In this document: in pieces, positions 33,005 to 44,659 of the stretch
How the letters are laid out: every line of letters begins with the position of its first letter
Numbering within the stretch: the first letter of the stretch is position 1
Origin: Linnemannia elongata
Taxonomy: Eukaryota; Mortierellomycota; Mortierellomycetes; Mortierellales; Mortierellaceae
Direction: 5' to 3'
Assembly (NCBI GenBank): GCA_036320915.1
Contig: JAXBDG010000021.1
Coordinates: 682,001-746,000, forward strand
Length of the DNA: 64,000 nucleotides
Notes under the pieces: generated by a model
What the model saw: the letters and a program-made list of their open reading frames with translations, nothing else
What the model was told of the DNA's origin: nothing
Database searches by the model: none
Position numbers and translations under genes: made by a program

Positions 33005-36000
33005 ATGGCGTCCATCAGAAGACAGCAGCCAGGCATATCCAGGACGGACTTGGATTCACAAGCTACATCAGCATCAACAGCAACAACCTCAAATGCAACA
33101 ACCACGCATCGCTCTGTCAATGTCCAAAAGATCACCAACCTCTCCAAGCAACTCACTTCCTCGTCTTCAACTGCCAGCAACGCCACCAATGGCCGTAACC
33201 TCAGCCTCGCGCAGCTGTGGTCTCAATGCGCCTCGCCAGTCGCTTATACTTCTTCAGTCGCCACAGGAGTCATGATTGATTTGGTCCGCAAGGATACATT
33301 GGACTGGAACGAGGCTCTCCAGGGATTCGAGAACGCGCTGTCGACAGCCCAAGGCCAGGCTCTCGTCAACATGATCCATTCCCTGAGCGACCTTCTCATC
33401 TCTGCCGCCGAGATGGCTTCGGGTTCCGTTAAGTCAAAGACCCACATCAGCAAGAGCGTCTTCGCGATCAAGAACAATCGACACCCATTCATCGCCCTTA
33501 TCTTGACAAACTCTCAAGTGGAGTCGGTTCTTTTCACAGAGATGGACAGGATTCTGGACCACATCCCTGACTCGCCGCAGTATCGGATTGCCGCCTTTGA
33601 TATTCTGTCTCCTTTCCTGGATTTTTGTCTTCTGGATCGCCTTGAACGAACTCTCATTGCCTCAAGTTCTACCGTTCTGTGGATCTCAAAGACATTGAAC
33701 ACCTCCATTTACGACGAGGACCTCAGGCCATTTGTCACACACCTCCTGGATTACCTATGCTCAGTCCCCACTCGATTCCCTCTCGACCGATCACAGCCAA
33801 GCGCCACACTACAATCATCCCTCCGGACACTGGTCGACTTTTACTGTCTGCCCTCAACGCAATTGGCCCTGGATTCTGTGTACAAAGCAGAGTTTGGTGG
33901 ACGGATATTGATGGCACTTCTCTCCTGGATGGCAGACTTGAAACGATATGGGCTCCCTACCTTCCCTCTGATGCTGACAGCTCAGGCGCTTTTCAGGAGC
34001 AGGAAAGGCTACACAGCACCCTCCTTGTCGTTCAACACCCTTTGGCCGCTCCTTTCGTTCCTGCTGATGAACTCCCCTACAGTGGATGAGCAGCGTGTTT
34101 TGGTCAGCTGGATGCATGCAGTCTTGACGACGACCGAGGAGCACGTGGAAGCCATGATCACCAACCTCGCCTTCTTACCCATCTTTCAGGTCATGGGCGA
34201 GTCGCAATCGGAGGATATCAGCAAGAAGTGCGCCGACATCTTGCAAAAGCTGGAATCCATCCCCAAGACAACTAACACGACCTTGGTGACGGAGATTGAG
34301 CTCAGGGCCACCTCGGGTGTGGCTGCTATGATTCAGACGGACGTGGCTCACTTGCGCCGCGATTGGAGTGTTACCGAAGACGAGCAGAATATGGACGAGG
34401 AACAGGCAGATGCAGGAGAGACGTTGTTCTCGCTAGGCGACGACGACACATTCGCCAGCTTGATTTTGACGACCTACATGTTCCATCCGGACGAGAGCAA
34501 ACGAATCGATGCCATGACACGACAGGCGCAGGTGGAAGAAGGTCGACTGGTCACCCTTGTCCTTTTCATATACGTGCTCAGAGTCGACTCGTCGCCTTTG
34601 GTCAAGCTGCACTTGCTTCAAGAGGTGATTCCGTCCCTGGTCACCTCCAAGGATGAGATGGTCACGGCTAAGGTTCTGCGCACTATCTTGACACTCATCC
34701 ACGGCGTCCCTAACGCTCCCTCTGGCGCCAAGATCATGAATACTCATATGGGTGCTGTAGGCGTCAGGATCCTATTCTTGATATGGAAGCGTCAACCTCG
34801 TGTCTGGAAGACTCTCCGCCATGTCATTCACAGCTGGGTTGAGAGTCGGCCCCGACTTTTCAAGACCCCTTTGAAGGGCGAGCCTGAATACGACATGGAA
34901 GTTGCCGTCCTTGCCACCATTAGGTAAATTCTATTTATTGTCGCTTTTATTGTGTTTTGCCAAGGCTGTCATGTTATACAATTCTAACGATCGCCATGAT
35001 GTTTTTATTAAATAGGGACATTTGTGCATACGATGCAGCAGGATATGCCGAGGTTCTCATCCCGTTTTTGGCTAACCTACTCGGCTCTGTCGAGCTCTAC
35101 GCCTCATCGATATGCACCATCATCGAGACCATGAACCTCACTGTCGAGGCGCAAGTCGTTGAGCCGCGAGCTGGTAAGTTTTAATCTCTGTCACGTCTTT
35201 TCAGTATGAACGATTTCTCCTAAGACCTTTAACGACCCATACCAATCGGGTACTTTCTCAATCATCTAGCTTGGAATGTTTTGCTTTGCCATGTCGGCGA
35301 ACATGCGTCGAAGACTATGCACCCAGGAATGCTGCAGGAAATGTGCGTCTTTTACGGTATTGTTGGATCCCGGAGTGAAGGTAAGCGCCGGTCCGTGGCC
35401 AATACTGTGGTATGTGAGACTGGCTGCCTTAGCATTGTGGAAGCTAACAGCTTTGTGCTTGACGTGAATAGATACCCAGGTGTACTTGGATCTGCGGGAG
35501 GCTGTATTAATCAATTACATTCAGCCGCTTTTGACCTCGGAGGATCCCGAAGTCCTGGCGGCGGCATTGAAGGCACTAGGTTGCTTTACAGCTCCTGAAA
35601 TCGCATCGGTTCTGCCCACGGAGTCTCCTTCGCGTTACATCCGAGAGAAGGTCCTCGAGGCGAACGATACCTTGGTTCTGGACGAGTACTCATTCATCTT
35701 GGAGAAGTTGGTCCGCTTTGAGTTGTCCAACATGCGACGCGGACTGTTCAAGGAGGCTGGATCAAAGAAGGTTGTCGACTCTGCCTCGGGAACCCAGGAG
35801 CTCGACAGACTTCAGGGTGTGCTCTCGGTCGTTGCTGGCAACATTCTTCAAAAATGGCAGTCGGGAGATGTCAACCCGGGTCTTCGTATCGGATACGCAC
35901 TCTCGAGTCTGCTTTGCTCGGCCGTGGTTGAGAAGCCTGCTGATGGGGTCAGCGAGGATGGAACCGCAGAGGCTATTCGGGCTAGGCAGGGTTACAGGAA

Positions 36001-39000
36001 TGTGATGACAGCGGTCAAGGATGTTGCGCTGACTGATCATTTGATCGGACGTATTTCGGCATTGGAGGGATGGACAGCACTTTTCGACAATATGTGGGTG
36101 CCTAATGATGATGTTCAGACTCAGATGATTGCCGAGATCCTCATTGCGGACCTCTATAAGAAGATAACGGATGGATACGTTCCCGCCCACTGCGCCAATG
36201 CTCTCTTTGCCATCACAGGTAAGTCCGTCGCTATACATGTTTACTTGCTGTTGGCCTTTTCCTCTGGCCACAACTCAACAACTAACGCTTCGTCTACATT
36301 CGATGAACTCAGGCCTTATTTTGTCATTGCATCGCCATGCGCACCCTGCTTCGACAGTTCAGAGCTCAGTGCTTGCCAAGCAGCTCCTCCAAAACTTTGT
36401 CCGACCTGAGACTATGTCTGATGTCGGCGGGAGCGACGAAGTTCAATTTGCGGTCCTGGTGTCTTTGAGCTTCATCACCCCTTTGGCTGCCGTCGACGAG
36501 AAGCTGGTCGCTTCGGTCCTTGGCGTCTTTACCGACTCTCTGGATGAGGACGCCGTCAGCTCTATCTCCTCGAGGTACGGTTCCCCTGCATATCTTTATC
36601 ACTTGGCCGGGACAGTAAGTCTGCACTTGAGAACTCACTCCAAACCCTGTTGTCTTTTATTTTTTTATTTTTAGCGATATCACGAGCTGGGCTAGTTTCG
36701 GCGTAGGCTGGGCGTTCTGCAACCTACTGGCAGGGCTTGTGGGCTCACCCACGAAGACAGCCGAGTTGAACGCAATCTGCAACGACACCCTCCTCCGTCT
36801 ACTGACCATATTTGAGCTCAACACGGCATCGTTTGCCTTGACCTTGGGTCTCTTAATGGCCTTCCCCAGACTCTCAGTGGCCATTGCTTCTTCAGCCACA
36901 CCTGGAAGCGGGAATGGGCAAGAGAGAGATGATGCGGCGGCTATTCAAAAGATCAAGGCGATGGCGAGACAGGATTTGGAGAAGTTTGTGGATAACCAGC
37001 AGCAACCTTTGTCTGCACAGAAGCTGGCCAGGCTCTTGGGTGCTCCCTGGGTTCTGGCGTTTTCGGATAGGACTGATGCTTCGCCTGAGGAGCGGCAAGA
37101 TGATACGGGACTGTTGGATCGCGCCCTCCTTGCTGCCACTGGACGCGTAAGTGAAACAATAGGTCGTCTGATTTTTTTTTATGGTTGTTATGCGATCATT
37201 CGTGGGATTGCGCGCTCATACCTTCGCCATCTTTTTGACTTTGTGAACTGAAATAGCGCGATCTGCAGCCGCAGTTGGTTCATTTCACGGTCCCCTTCTG
37301 CCATATGATCCACACCAACCTGGACGTCCGCAACCCAGCCTCGAGCGAAATCTCGCTCCTCACCGGCAGGGTCCACTCGCTTGTCAACCTCATCCGGATC
37401 ACACCCACCTCTGCCGCTCGACACACTGCAGTCATTGCTCTTGGCTCACTCTTTGGAATCGACTGGTGTCAGGGCCCAACTGTTACTTCAGTTGGAAACC
37501 ATGGTCTATTCTCATACCTCACGAGTTCCACCAACCCTACTGCCATGGCGTCCGTCACCAACTCTGCACTGTCGACGTTGATTGAGTTGAGTGGACTCTT
37601 TATTTCCATTGCCGCCGGTGCGGGTGTGGGCGATGCTACAACGGGAACTGGTACCGCCGCAGTTTTCGCAACTGTCCTTCCAAGCTCCAAGGTCACACCT
37701 AACCCCAAATCGATGTTGATGCTCCAGGATCTCAAGGCTGGACGCCTCTCAGCCATGGTGCTCGGTCACATCGCCTGCCATCTTCAACGCCTAGGCCAAG
37801 TCGACACAGGAAAAGTAATCGGCACCAGCAGTGAGCCCAAGGACTATGCTCGCCTGCCCGTCTCGACCTCCTGGTTACGCGCGCTGTGGGATGGGCTTTG
37901 GGAGCCCCTTCAGATGGGCACTGCACAGCGGGCACTCAAGAACTACGCCAAGAGTTTGGAATTGCTGCTGTATACGGTTCACAGTTTACCGACGCCCTTG
38001 CCGGCGGTCAATTGGTTCCCGTTGTTGACGCAATTGATGACTTTTGAGCCTTCTTTGATGGCGTCTGCGGTTCTGATGGCTTCGAAGCATGCAACGACGT
38101 CGACGTCATTGATGGAGTTTTTGATTATGAGCCTATCTAACTTTAAGGCCAAGGATGAGTCCCGGGTCAACAGTGCTGATGCCTTCTCCGCAGAGGAGCT
38201 GTTTGTGGGTGAGGAGGGGCTTGGAAGGATCTTGACACTGGGTGGGTTGCCACTGTTGGTCCAGGGCGAAGATCAAGCGTTGGCGGAATTGGATAAAGTC
38301 CGTGGTTTGGATGGGTTGGCCAAGAAGGTCACCTTGCCAGGGTCGCGTGTTGTGGATTTGGTCGAGAAGCTTTTCAGGGTTTTGTTCTTTAATGCCGATG
38401 GCACGATCAAGACTGAGGAGGATCCAGAGCTAGAGGTCTTGCAGTTGGTGTTCTTGGATACTTTGAGTCATCATATGCATCGGCCTCGCTCGTCTGCTGG
38501 ACCTAATCGCACTCGATTGTCGAATCAGCCTGCCTTGTCCGATGATGCCAAGGAACTGTTGGGCGAGCTGCGTGCGGTGGTGTTGAGGGTGTTCTATCAG
38601 CTCTCGTTCACTCGCTTCTTGACAGGACAGCGCGTCTTGCGTCGATTGGCCGATCTGTCGTTGATGTCTATCTCACACCTGGATGCTGCTCAGTTGAACC
38701 TGTCGGGATCTGTGGTCGACCAGCCAGATGCCGGGGCACGCGTTCTCAAAGAGGCTATCGGTATCGCATCCTTGTACCGAGCTGGATACCTGACCTCCCA
38801 ACAAGAAGGTCGCCTGACCCAGGTCGCCCAATCTGCGTTACTGATCCTCTGCCGTGACTCTTATGAGGAGGCTCTCCATGAGTCCACCAACAGACGCCTT
38901 GCAGAGTCGGCAATTTCAGTTCTCCTCTACGCCATGAACGCCGGCATCGGCGAGAGACCTACCAACGAGCCCATCACAGAAGCTCAGCAGCGCAAGACAA

Positions 39001-39641
39001 GCACCTTACGATTGACATGGCTCCAACGGATCTTAGACCTGCTTGTTTTATTGTCGAGCCAGTCGAAAGTCTACACCAACGGGCTGACGCTGTTGCTTGG
39101 CGGTGCCGTCCTGTTGTGGTGGGAGGATCCTACAGAGTGCAGCTCTGCTCTTCAGACATTTGGCTTTGCTCCTGTTTCAGCAACCTCAGAAGGTCACGGC
39201 GCTGCAGGTCGTGGAGATGATGCAGAGGCATTGCTGCTGTCGATGGCGGACGATCACGATCATCAGCAGGATAGTGGCTCAAGTGCGGCACTCAGCATGG
39301 ACGACAATATTTTGGAGGATGATATGTTCGAGCAGTGGCATTGTCGGTTCCAGCAGAGCGTGTCTGTAGTCATTGCCAACAACGACAACGACGGCGAGCA
39401 CGGATACCGTCATCGGGCAGTATCGGACCGCCTATCGTTGATTTTGCCCGATATTATCATGACAGCTCGCGCCGGGGTGACCGTGTCGGCTGGGGCGGCG
39501 AATGACAACCAGATTGCTAGTCGACTGCTGAGAATGGCGCTGGATCCTCAGATGGGCGCTTCGCAACGACAGTTCCTAGTAGTTTTGCTCCGTCGTATGG
39601 AAGAACTGGTCCCCATCGGTCAAGGCTGGGTCTTGAAATAA
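33005..39641 (+). CDS. Focadhesin-like giant alpha-helical repeat protein (DUF3730-type)
   Basis: Exons: 33005-34923, 35016-35173, 35270-35380, 35472-36218, 36313-36574, 36675-37146, 37257-39641; every junction keeps phase, giving 2017 residues. After a Ser/Thr-rich start of about 65 residues the protein is almost wholly alpha-helical, with HEAT/ARM-like pairs (for example GRILMALLSWMADLKRYG, ALKALGCFTAPEIASVLP). There is no signal peptide or clear membrane span. Human focadhesin (about 1800 residues) has this size and architecture and is linked to the SKI mRNA-decay complex; I assign the family on length, helical-repeat pattern and scattered similarity, not on a diagnostic motif. An unrelated large HEAT-repeat scaffold is the alternative. 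It is the largest gene here and converges on the LOA1-like gene with stops 113 bp apart. Confidence 0.6.
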
Positions 39642-39726
39642 ACTCCGCGAAAGGCGCATGGTGCATGGCCCTCGCCTATTCTGACATGAAGGGTTGTGTA
39701 CTTTTATTTGTAAAGCATTCTCAAGA

Positions 39727-39732
39727 AATAAA
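39727..39732 (+). terminator. AATAAA poly(A) signal of the focadhesin-like gene
   Basis: AATAAA 86 nt past the stop codon and only about 23 nt before the stop of the converging LOA1-like gene, so the two transcripts probably overlap at their 3' ends. Confidence 0.55.
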
Positions 39733-39754
39733 TGATGGGTACGCTTCCTGAGCT

Positions 39755-41630
39755 CTAATGCCTCTTTGAACGGCTGGATCCTTGAGTTGAAGGCGTCACC
39801 TTTTGACCCACAGTCGCAGTCTTCTTGGCCGTGCTGTTGCTGATACCATTATTGCGAAGGATAAAGTAATCCAAGAAATCAGCCTTGTCCTTGACATTCA
39901 ACCCCAGCTTCCGGAACCGCGTCATCCGTCCCATCAAGTTAATCATCACACTCCCCAGGCTATCCTCTTCCACAGGCTCAACGACACCAATAGCCGCACC
40001 AGAAGGGGTGCTCGAAAGTCCCTCAATCGCCGAGAAGTGAGCGTTAGAGGGTGACTCCTCCTGGGCCAGGGTTTTAACCGAGAGCGTGTTGTAAAACTGT
40101 GCGCAAGTGCGGAACAAATGTCCGAATCGATAAGAGTTGTCCAGACCGACGGTGAAGGTAGGCGCAAACTTCTGATAGTCGTATTTGAGGGCCATGATCC
40201 GGATCTCGATCGACGTCTCGGGGACTGACCAGCCCTTGAAAATTGGGACAAACTTGAGGATTGCGCGGTTGTTGGTCGTTGTTCCCTAGATTTCACAAAC
40301 AGATACACCGTGTGAGCTCAGGAGAACTTTTCGTCATGAATTCAAGGTTCCACTTCCTATATTCTGTCTTTTTCAGTTGTGAGCTTTACCTCGGGGAAGA
40401 TGACAACGGGTCCTGAGCCACTCTTGTGTATATCCTTGACAAAGTCCAGCAAAGGGAAAGTCTCAACGCCCTCGGGTGGCGACAACTCGGGGTAACTTCC
40501 AGCTTGGCGCAATGCCTCCCAGAGAGTGATCTGGCGAACGGTCAATGTAGTCGAATACATTTGCGTGAAGACAGGGTCGTATCTATGCATTATTAGATTG
40601 TTCAACATATGGATTTCTTGTAAGAAAACAGCGATCCTGAATGTATTTGTCACATGATAACATACATTCATGCACTGAATCGTTTACCTGAAGGCGAGGT
40701 ACAGAATGTCGATGTACGAAGACCAATTGCTGACAATAAGCTCTCCTGAAGGGGATGCTCTCCTGCTGGGCGCCTGCGCTCTGCTTCCTGCTCCAGAACG
40801 TCTATCAAAATCAAAATGACATGAAATGAAAGGCGTTAAAATAACTCTTCCGAGATTTGAGAATATAACTTTCGAAACAACTATTCGATCTCCATGGTTC
40901 ATACCCCCGCCTCAAGGTGACCGTCTCGTTCTTGATCCAGAAGAATCCCAACAAGACGAGGATCGCGCGGATAAAAATGGCAGAGACCAAGCGATGATAG
41001 ATTTTGTGTAGTGGAGCCACTGGTTTCTAACGGTCGGATAATGCAGTTAAAATATAGCAAGGTGTGAGTGGATCAAATCGTCATTCACATGCCATTACGT
41101 GGCACTGGGCGACAGGACCAATTTCATTGGGACAATTAACTCTCAACTTACAAAAAGAAGCCCCACAGTCTCGAGCAACAAAAAGGCGAGCAACAAGATG
41201 CTGACCAAGATCAACTTGACGACTCCTGTTACTGGCTTGACGATCATCAAGACCGCGGTGAAGACCTTTTGGATAGGCGAGTGGTCGGCATTGGCTGGCT
41301 GAAAGATTGTGTGAATAAATCAAGAGTAGACGCGGAGACGTTAGGTGTGGCTGCTGGGTGCTATCTGTTCTAAATTCCATGTTTGTCCTTCGTTATGCTG
41401 TTATCGATAGGATGTAAAGTTAAGTCTTACCACTGGTGGCAAGAAGGGTTGGATACCAGTGCCTTGGTCCTAGAAAGACGTGGTTGTGACAAGTGTTGAT
41501 GGCGACGAAGAGTCAGTCCCTGGTTGGGTGATGAAGATTGTAGTTTATGATGCGATGTCTAGTTTCCTAGGTGTCTTTATTCCCGAGATTTTAATAATGG
41601 ACTTGCCCTCCATCGCGAGAATTTCTCCAT
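39755..41630 (-). CDS. LOA1/Vps66-like lysophosphatidic acid acyltransferase
   Basis: LOA1-type enzymes acylate lysophosphatidic acid at the ER or lipid droplets and influence triacylglycerol storage and vesicle traffic. Exons: 41630-41607 (24 nt), 41469-41431 (39 nt), 41298-41152, 41026-40905, 40801-40688, 40582-40390, 40285-39755; 389 residues against about 300 in yeast. The N-terminus MEKFSRWRDQGTGIQPFLPP matches the family start. Two hydrophobic segments follow (VKLILVSILLLAFLLLETV; FIRAILVLLGFFWI). The acyltransferase block has SNWSSYIDIL in the place of NHxxxxD and VIFPEGTTTNNRAIL as the FPEGT motif. The first intron (41470-41606) uses a GC donor, required to join MEKFSRWR to DQGTG. The C-terminal Ser/Lys-rich tail is variable in the family. 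Confidence 0.87.
41470..41606 (-). other. GC-AG intron in the LOA1-like gene
   Basis: Donor GAGG|GCAAGT and acceptor TTTCTAG on the minus strand. The next possible GT donor breaks the frame, and the GC donor restores the conserved family N-terminus. Confidence 0.75.
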
Positions 41631-41952
41631 GTCGGTGGGTGTGTCTTGATGGTGGTGGAGTGGTCTGACGAAAAGTGAAAGAAAGAGAAAGCGGAACAAA
41701 AGCTGTAAGGAGATGGGCATTTTGTACTCATTATCTCAAGCTGACCCAACTAACACGTGACACACGTCAACGACTCGTAGACTAGGGACGCGATTTACAT
41801 TTCCTCCTCTCCTTTTCTTCACTTCGCCAAGTCTCCTCCAACACACACCATTCACGCGCACACAACAAAACGCAACCTCCTCTTCTCTCACTTCCAGCCT
41901 GCTACTAAAATCAACTCTACCATCCACTGAACCCCACCCAACTTCTACGATA
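41631..41952. promoter_or_regulatory. Divergent promoter between the LOA1-like and DEAD-box-like genes
   Basis: Only 322 bp separate the two start codons. The right half is C/T-rich with CCACCCAACTTC just before the plus-strand ATG. No TATA box is evident on either side. Confidence 0.5.
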
Positions 41953-44291
41953 ATGCAGGGAGCTACTCTCTCCACTCAAACTACTGCCGACCAGAGTCCC
42001 GGTCAGCAACGTGACCCAGGTGAAGCTTTCGCCGCCATGACCTCGAAAAACTCGAACACTCTCGAGCACCACGCAACCATTGCTGAAGCTGTCGAAGGTG
42101 CCTCAGCCCCAGCCCCTCCTCCCCAGTACCAACAGAAGCCGGCCTCCGGCAGACCTGGGTCCAACAATAACACGCGTTTGATTCCTCCCCAGATCGTCGC
42201 TCCAACCAACCCCGAGGCGGCTCCAAAGTCCCACGGCTCCAAGACCGCCACCGAGGAGTTCATCGAGATGAAGTACAACCTTCAGAATGTCACTTTGAGC
42301 ATGGAGCGTCTCGGTATTGCTCTAGTCGAGGCCAACCTGTTGTCTGCCCAAGAGGCTTCTGTCGAGTCGATCAAGCAGTCGATCAACGACCTGCTGCACA
42401 CTGGCAAGGACCACCCTGTCCGAAACCCTTTCCGCGCGAGAGCTCCCAAGACCGGAGCTCGCAAGTTTCCTCGCCCCTATCCTTTTCGCAAGACTTGGAG
42501 TAACAAGGTAACGAGCAAGCTAACATCGTCGATACTGCATAAGCTTTGTTCTTTTTGCTGACCCGCATGTGACGAAATCAACACAACCATTGATCGGTGG
42601 CATTGTGCTTAATCAGTTGTATGTACTGCATTTCTGTTACTGATCTGATCAGCTCCTGGAGCCTTTCAACCTGACGCCACTCGAGTCCCTTAACAAGGTC
42701 GAACTCAAGGAAAGCACCTTGAAGTGCATGGAGGCTGACGGGTACGTGTCAGCTTCAACTATGTGATGATTGGCGATACAATGAGGCGTTCTATGATAGA
42801 GTAGGTCGCATGGATTGATAAAACATTCTGACCTCCTCTCACATTCTCTTCTATCATCTTGACTCGAACATAACAGACTTTCCATCGAAAACTCGGGTTA
42901 CGTCGCGAAAAACATCCTGGGCCCACTTGTCAATGGTGAGCTCGTCAAGCTACTACAAAAAGTCTATTCTTTATCGTTGTAAATGGAATTACTTGCTTGT
43001 CAGTAGCTATTCACAACTGACCTCTCGCTCTTTTTCACATATCTCGCGCAAGTAGGCGACGATGCGACGCTTCAGCTGCGAGGCAACAAGCTGCAGAACT
43101 TTCTATTCTACACGATCGTTGATGTGCTCGACAGTGCGACGCCAGAGACCCAAATCGTGATCCTGGTCAACCGTGTCTCGGTTCGAAGCTCTCAGATGTT
43201 CGTAGAGTCGCTCAAGACGCACCTTGATCAAGCAGAATTGAAGGTCGATCTGCATATCGTGCCTGAGGACAAGACCTTGGATCTTACCCTACTTGCCAAG
43301 AGCACCCCTAACAAGCCTACCGTTTTCGTGAGCGCTCCCTCGACGTTTACTCGAATGAAGGAGGCCGGCGTGATCCACCCCAAGAACGTCCACATTCTGG
43401 TGATTTACGAAGCTGAGTACGTCCTTCAAACCAACTCCAACATCGAGACGATCAAGATGGCGTTGACGGATTTCGATGTCTGCCAGGTGATACTCGCCTG
43501 CCAGCACGGCACGACGGACGTGATCAAGGCCGAGGAGCAGTTCAACTTTACCGACGACAAGATCACCTTCAGCGAGGACTACACCAACCTCCACTTGTCT
43601 CATCACAAGTACTTTGTTGGAAACGGCAAGAGTGACGAGTACTTGAAGAAAGCGGTCGAGCTCGGCAAGACGCAGACAATTGTTGTTGTCTGCCATGACG
43701 GACAGGAGGCGGCTAAAATGAGAGAACAACTGAAGAATGATGTTGAGCTTGTGAGTTGACTCACTGCTGTTACTTCTTCGACGGTAGTCTGTGTACTCTG
43801 TTTTGCATATGAGAACATGCCTAATCATGGTGTCCACCATTTGTATTGCCCGGCATAGCTCGTTACGTCCCGCGCTTCTGATGCCAAGGCTGAAGCTGGC
43901 GGAGTGGTTGGTGGACTGTTTGTGACCTCTCTCTCCTCGGCTCAAGTCCTCGAGGGCACCCCTCACACTCCTGTTCGATGGATCCTGAACCTTGCTGGCA
44001 CTACCCTGACGACTGATGGCTACCTGCGAATGTAAGTATCACGCTCTATGGATTGCGTTGAATATGTGCTCACTTAGCTTCTTGGTAGAAACGCTTTTGT
44101 AGTTACGTTGGAATTGCTCCTCGCTCACGAAGTTATGTTTCGCGTTTTGCTTCCTCTCTAGGCTGGGCGCATACATGGACTTTGGCGAGGAGTGCACGGT
44201 TCTCTCCAAGGTCGGATCCCCCAGCGCTCTGAAGGAGTTGGAGGAGTTTGGCGTTGAGTTTGAGGTCATCTCCGACGATTTCAAGCTCTGA
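41953..44291 (+). CDS. Dbp5/DDX19-like DEAD-box fold protein with degenerate catalytic motifs
   Basis: Exons: 41953-42507, 42653-42741, 42877-42935, 43056-43750, 43859-44031, 44162-44291; 566 residues. After a Pro/Gln-rich N-terminus and a short helical region the order follows a two-RecA-domain helicase: a Q-motif-like LEPFNLTPLESLNKVEL, strand-Ia-like QIVILVNRVSVRS, TPGR-like VFVSAPSTF, motif-II-like HILVIYEAEYVLQ, motif-IV-like TIVVVCHDGQEAAKM, a motif-V position LFVTSLSSAQVLEG, and motif-VI position YLRMLGAYMDFGEE. Walker A GKT reads GNKL (about 244-247), DEAD reads YEAE (352-355), SAT reads ACQ, and the HRxGRxGR arginines are gone. ATP-dependent helicase activity is therefore unlikely; a structural or binding role in mRNA export or translation is inference. 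The frame is intact over six exons, so it is probably a real gene, not a pseudogene. Confidence 0.8.
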
Positions 44292-44659
44292 GCGTCGTTC
44301 GTCCACTAGCTTTGCGACCTGCCAATTTTTTCTCGTTCGCCACCGACCGAGAGCTCTCTTTGTTGCTAACGTCGCTTTTCTATACTTTCTGACCGCTTTC
44401 CGGAACCTTCCTAGTTTCAACACACACGCAATATCTCTTTTTTCCTTCTCCCTCCCTAGCCTTGGGCTAACGCTTGCAGCAAACATGTTGCCAACTCTAG
44501 TTACTTTGTCATACTTTGCGTGCACACCTTTGCAAATAAAAAGAAAAATGGTCACGTTATCCCACACCTACGCTACGGATTTGAACTCTATGCCGTCGTT
44601 GTCTGACATTGATGCAACACCTTTTTTAACCATCAACCACCCAAACCAACGAAACACAA

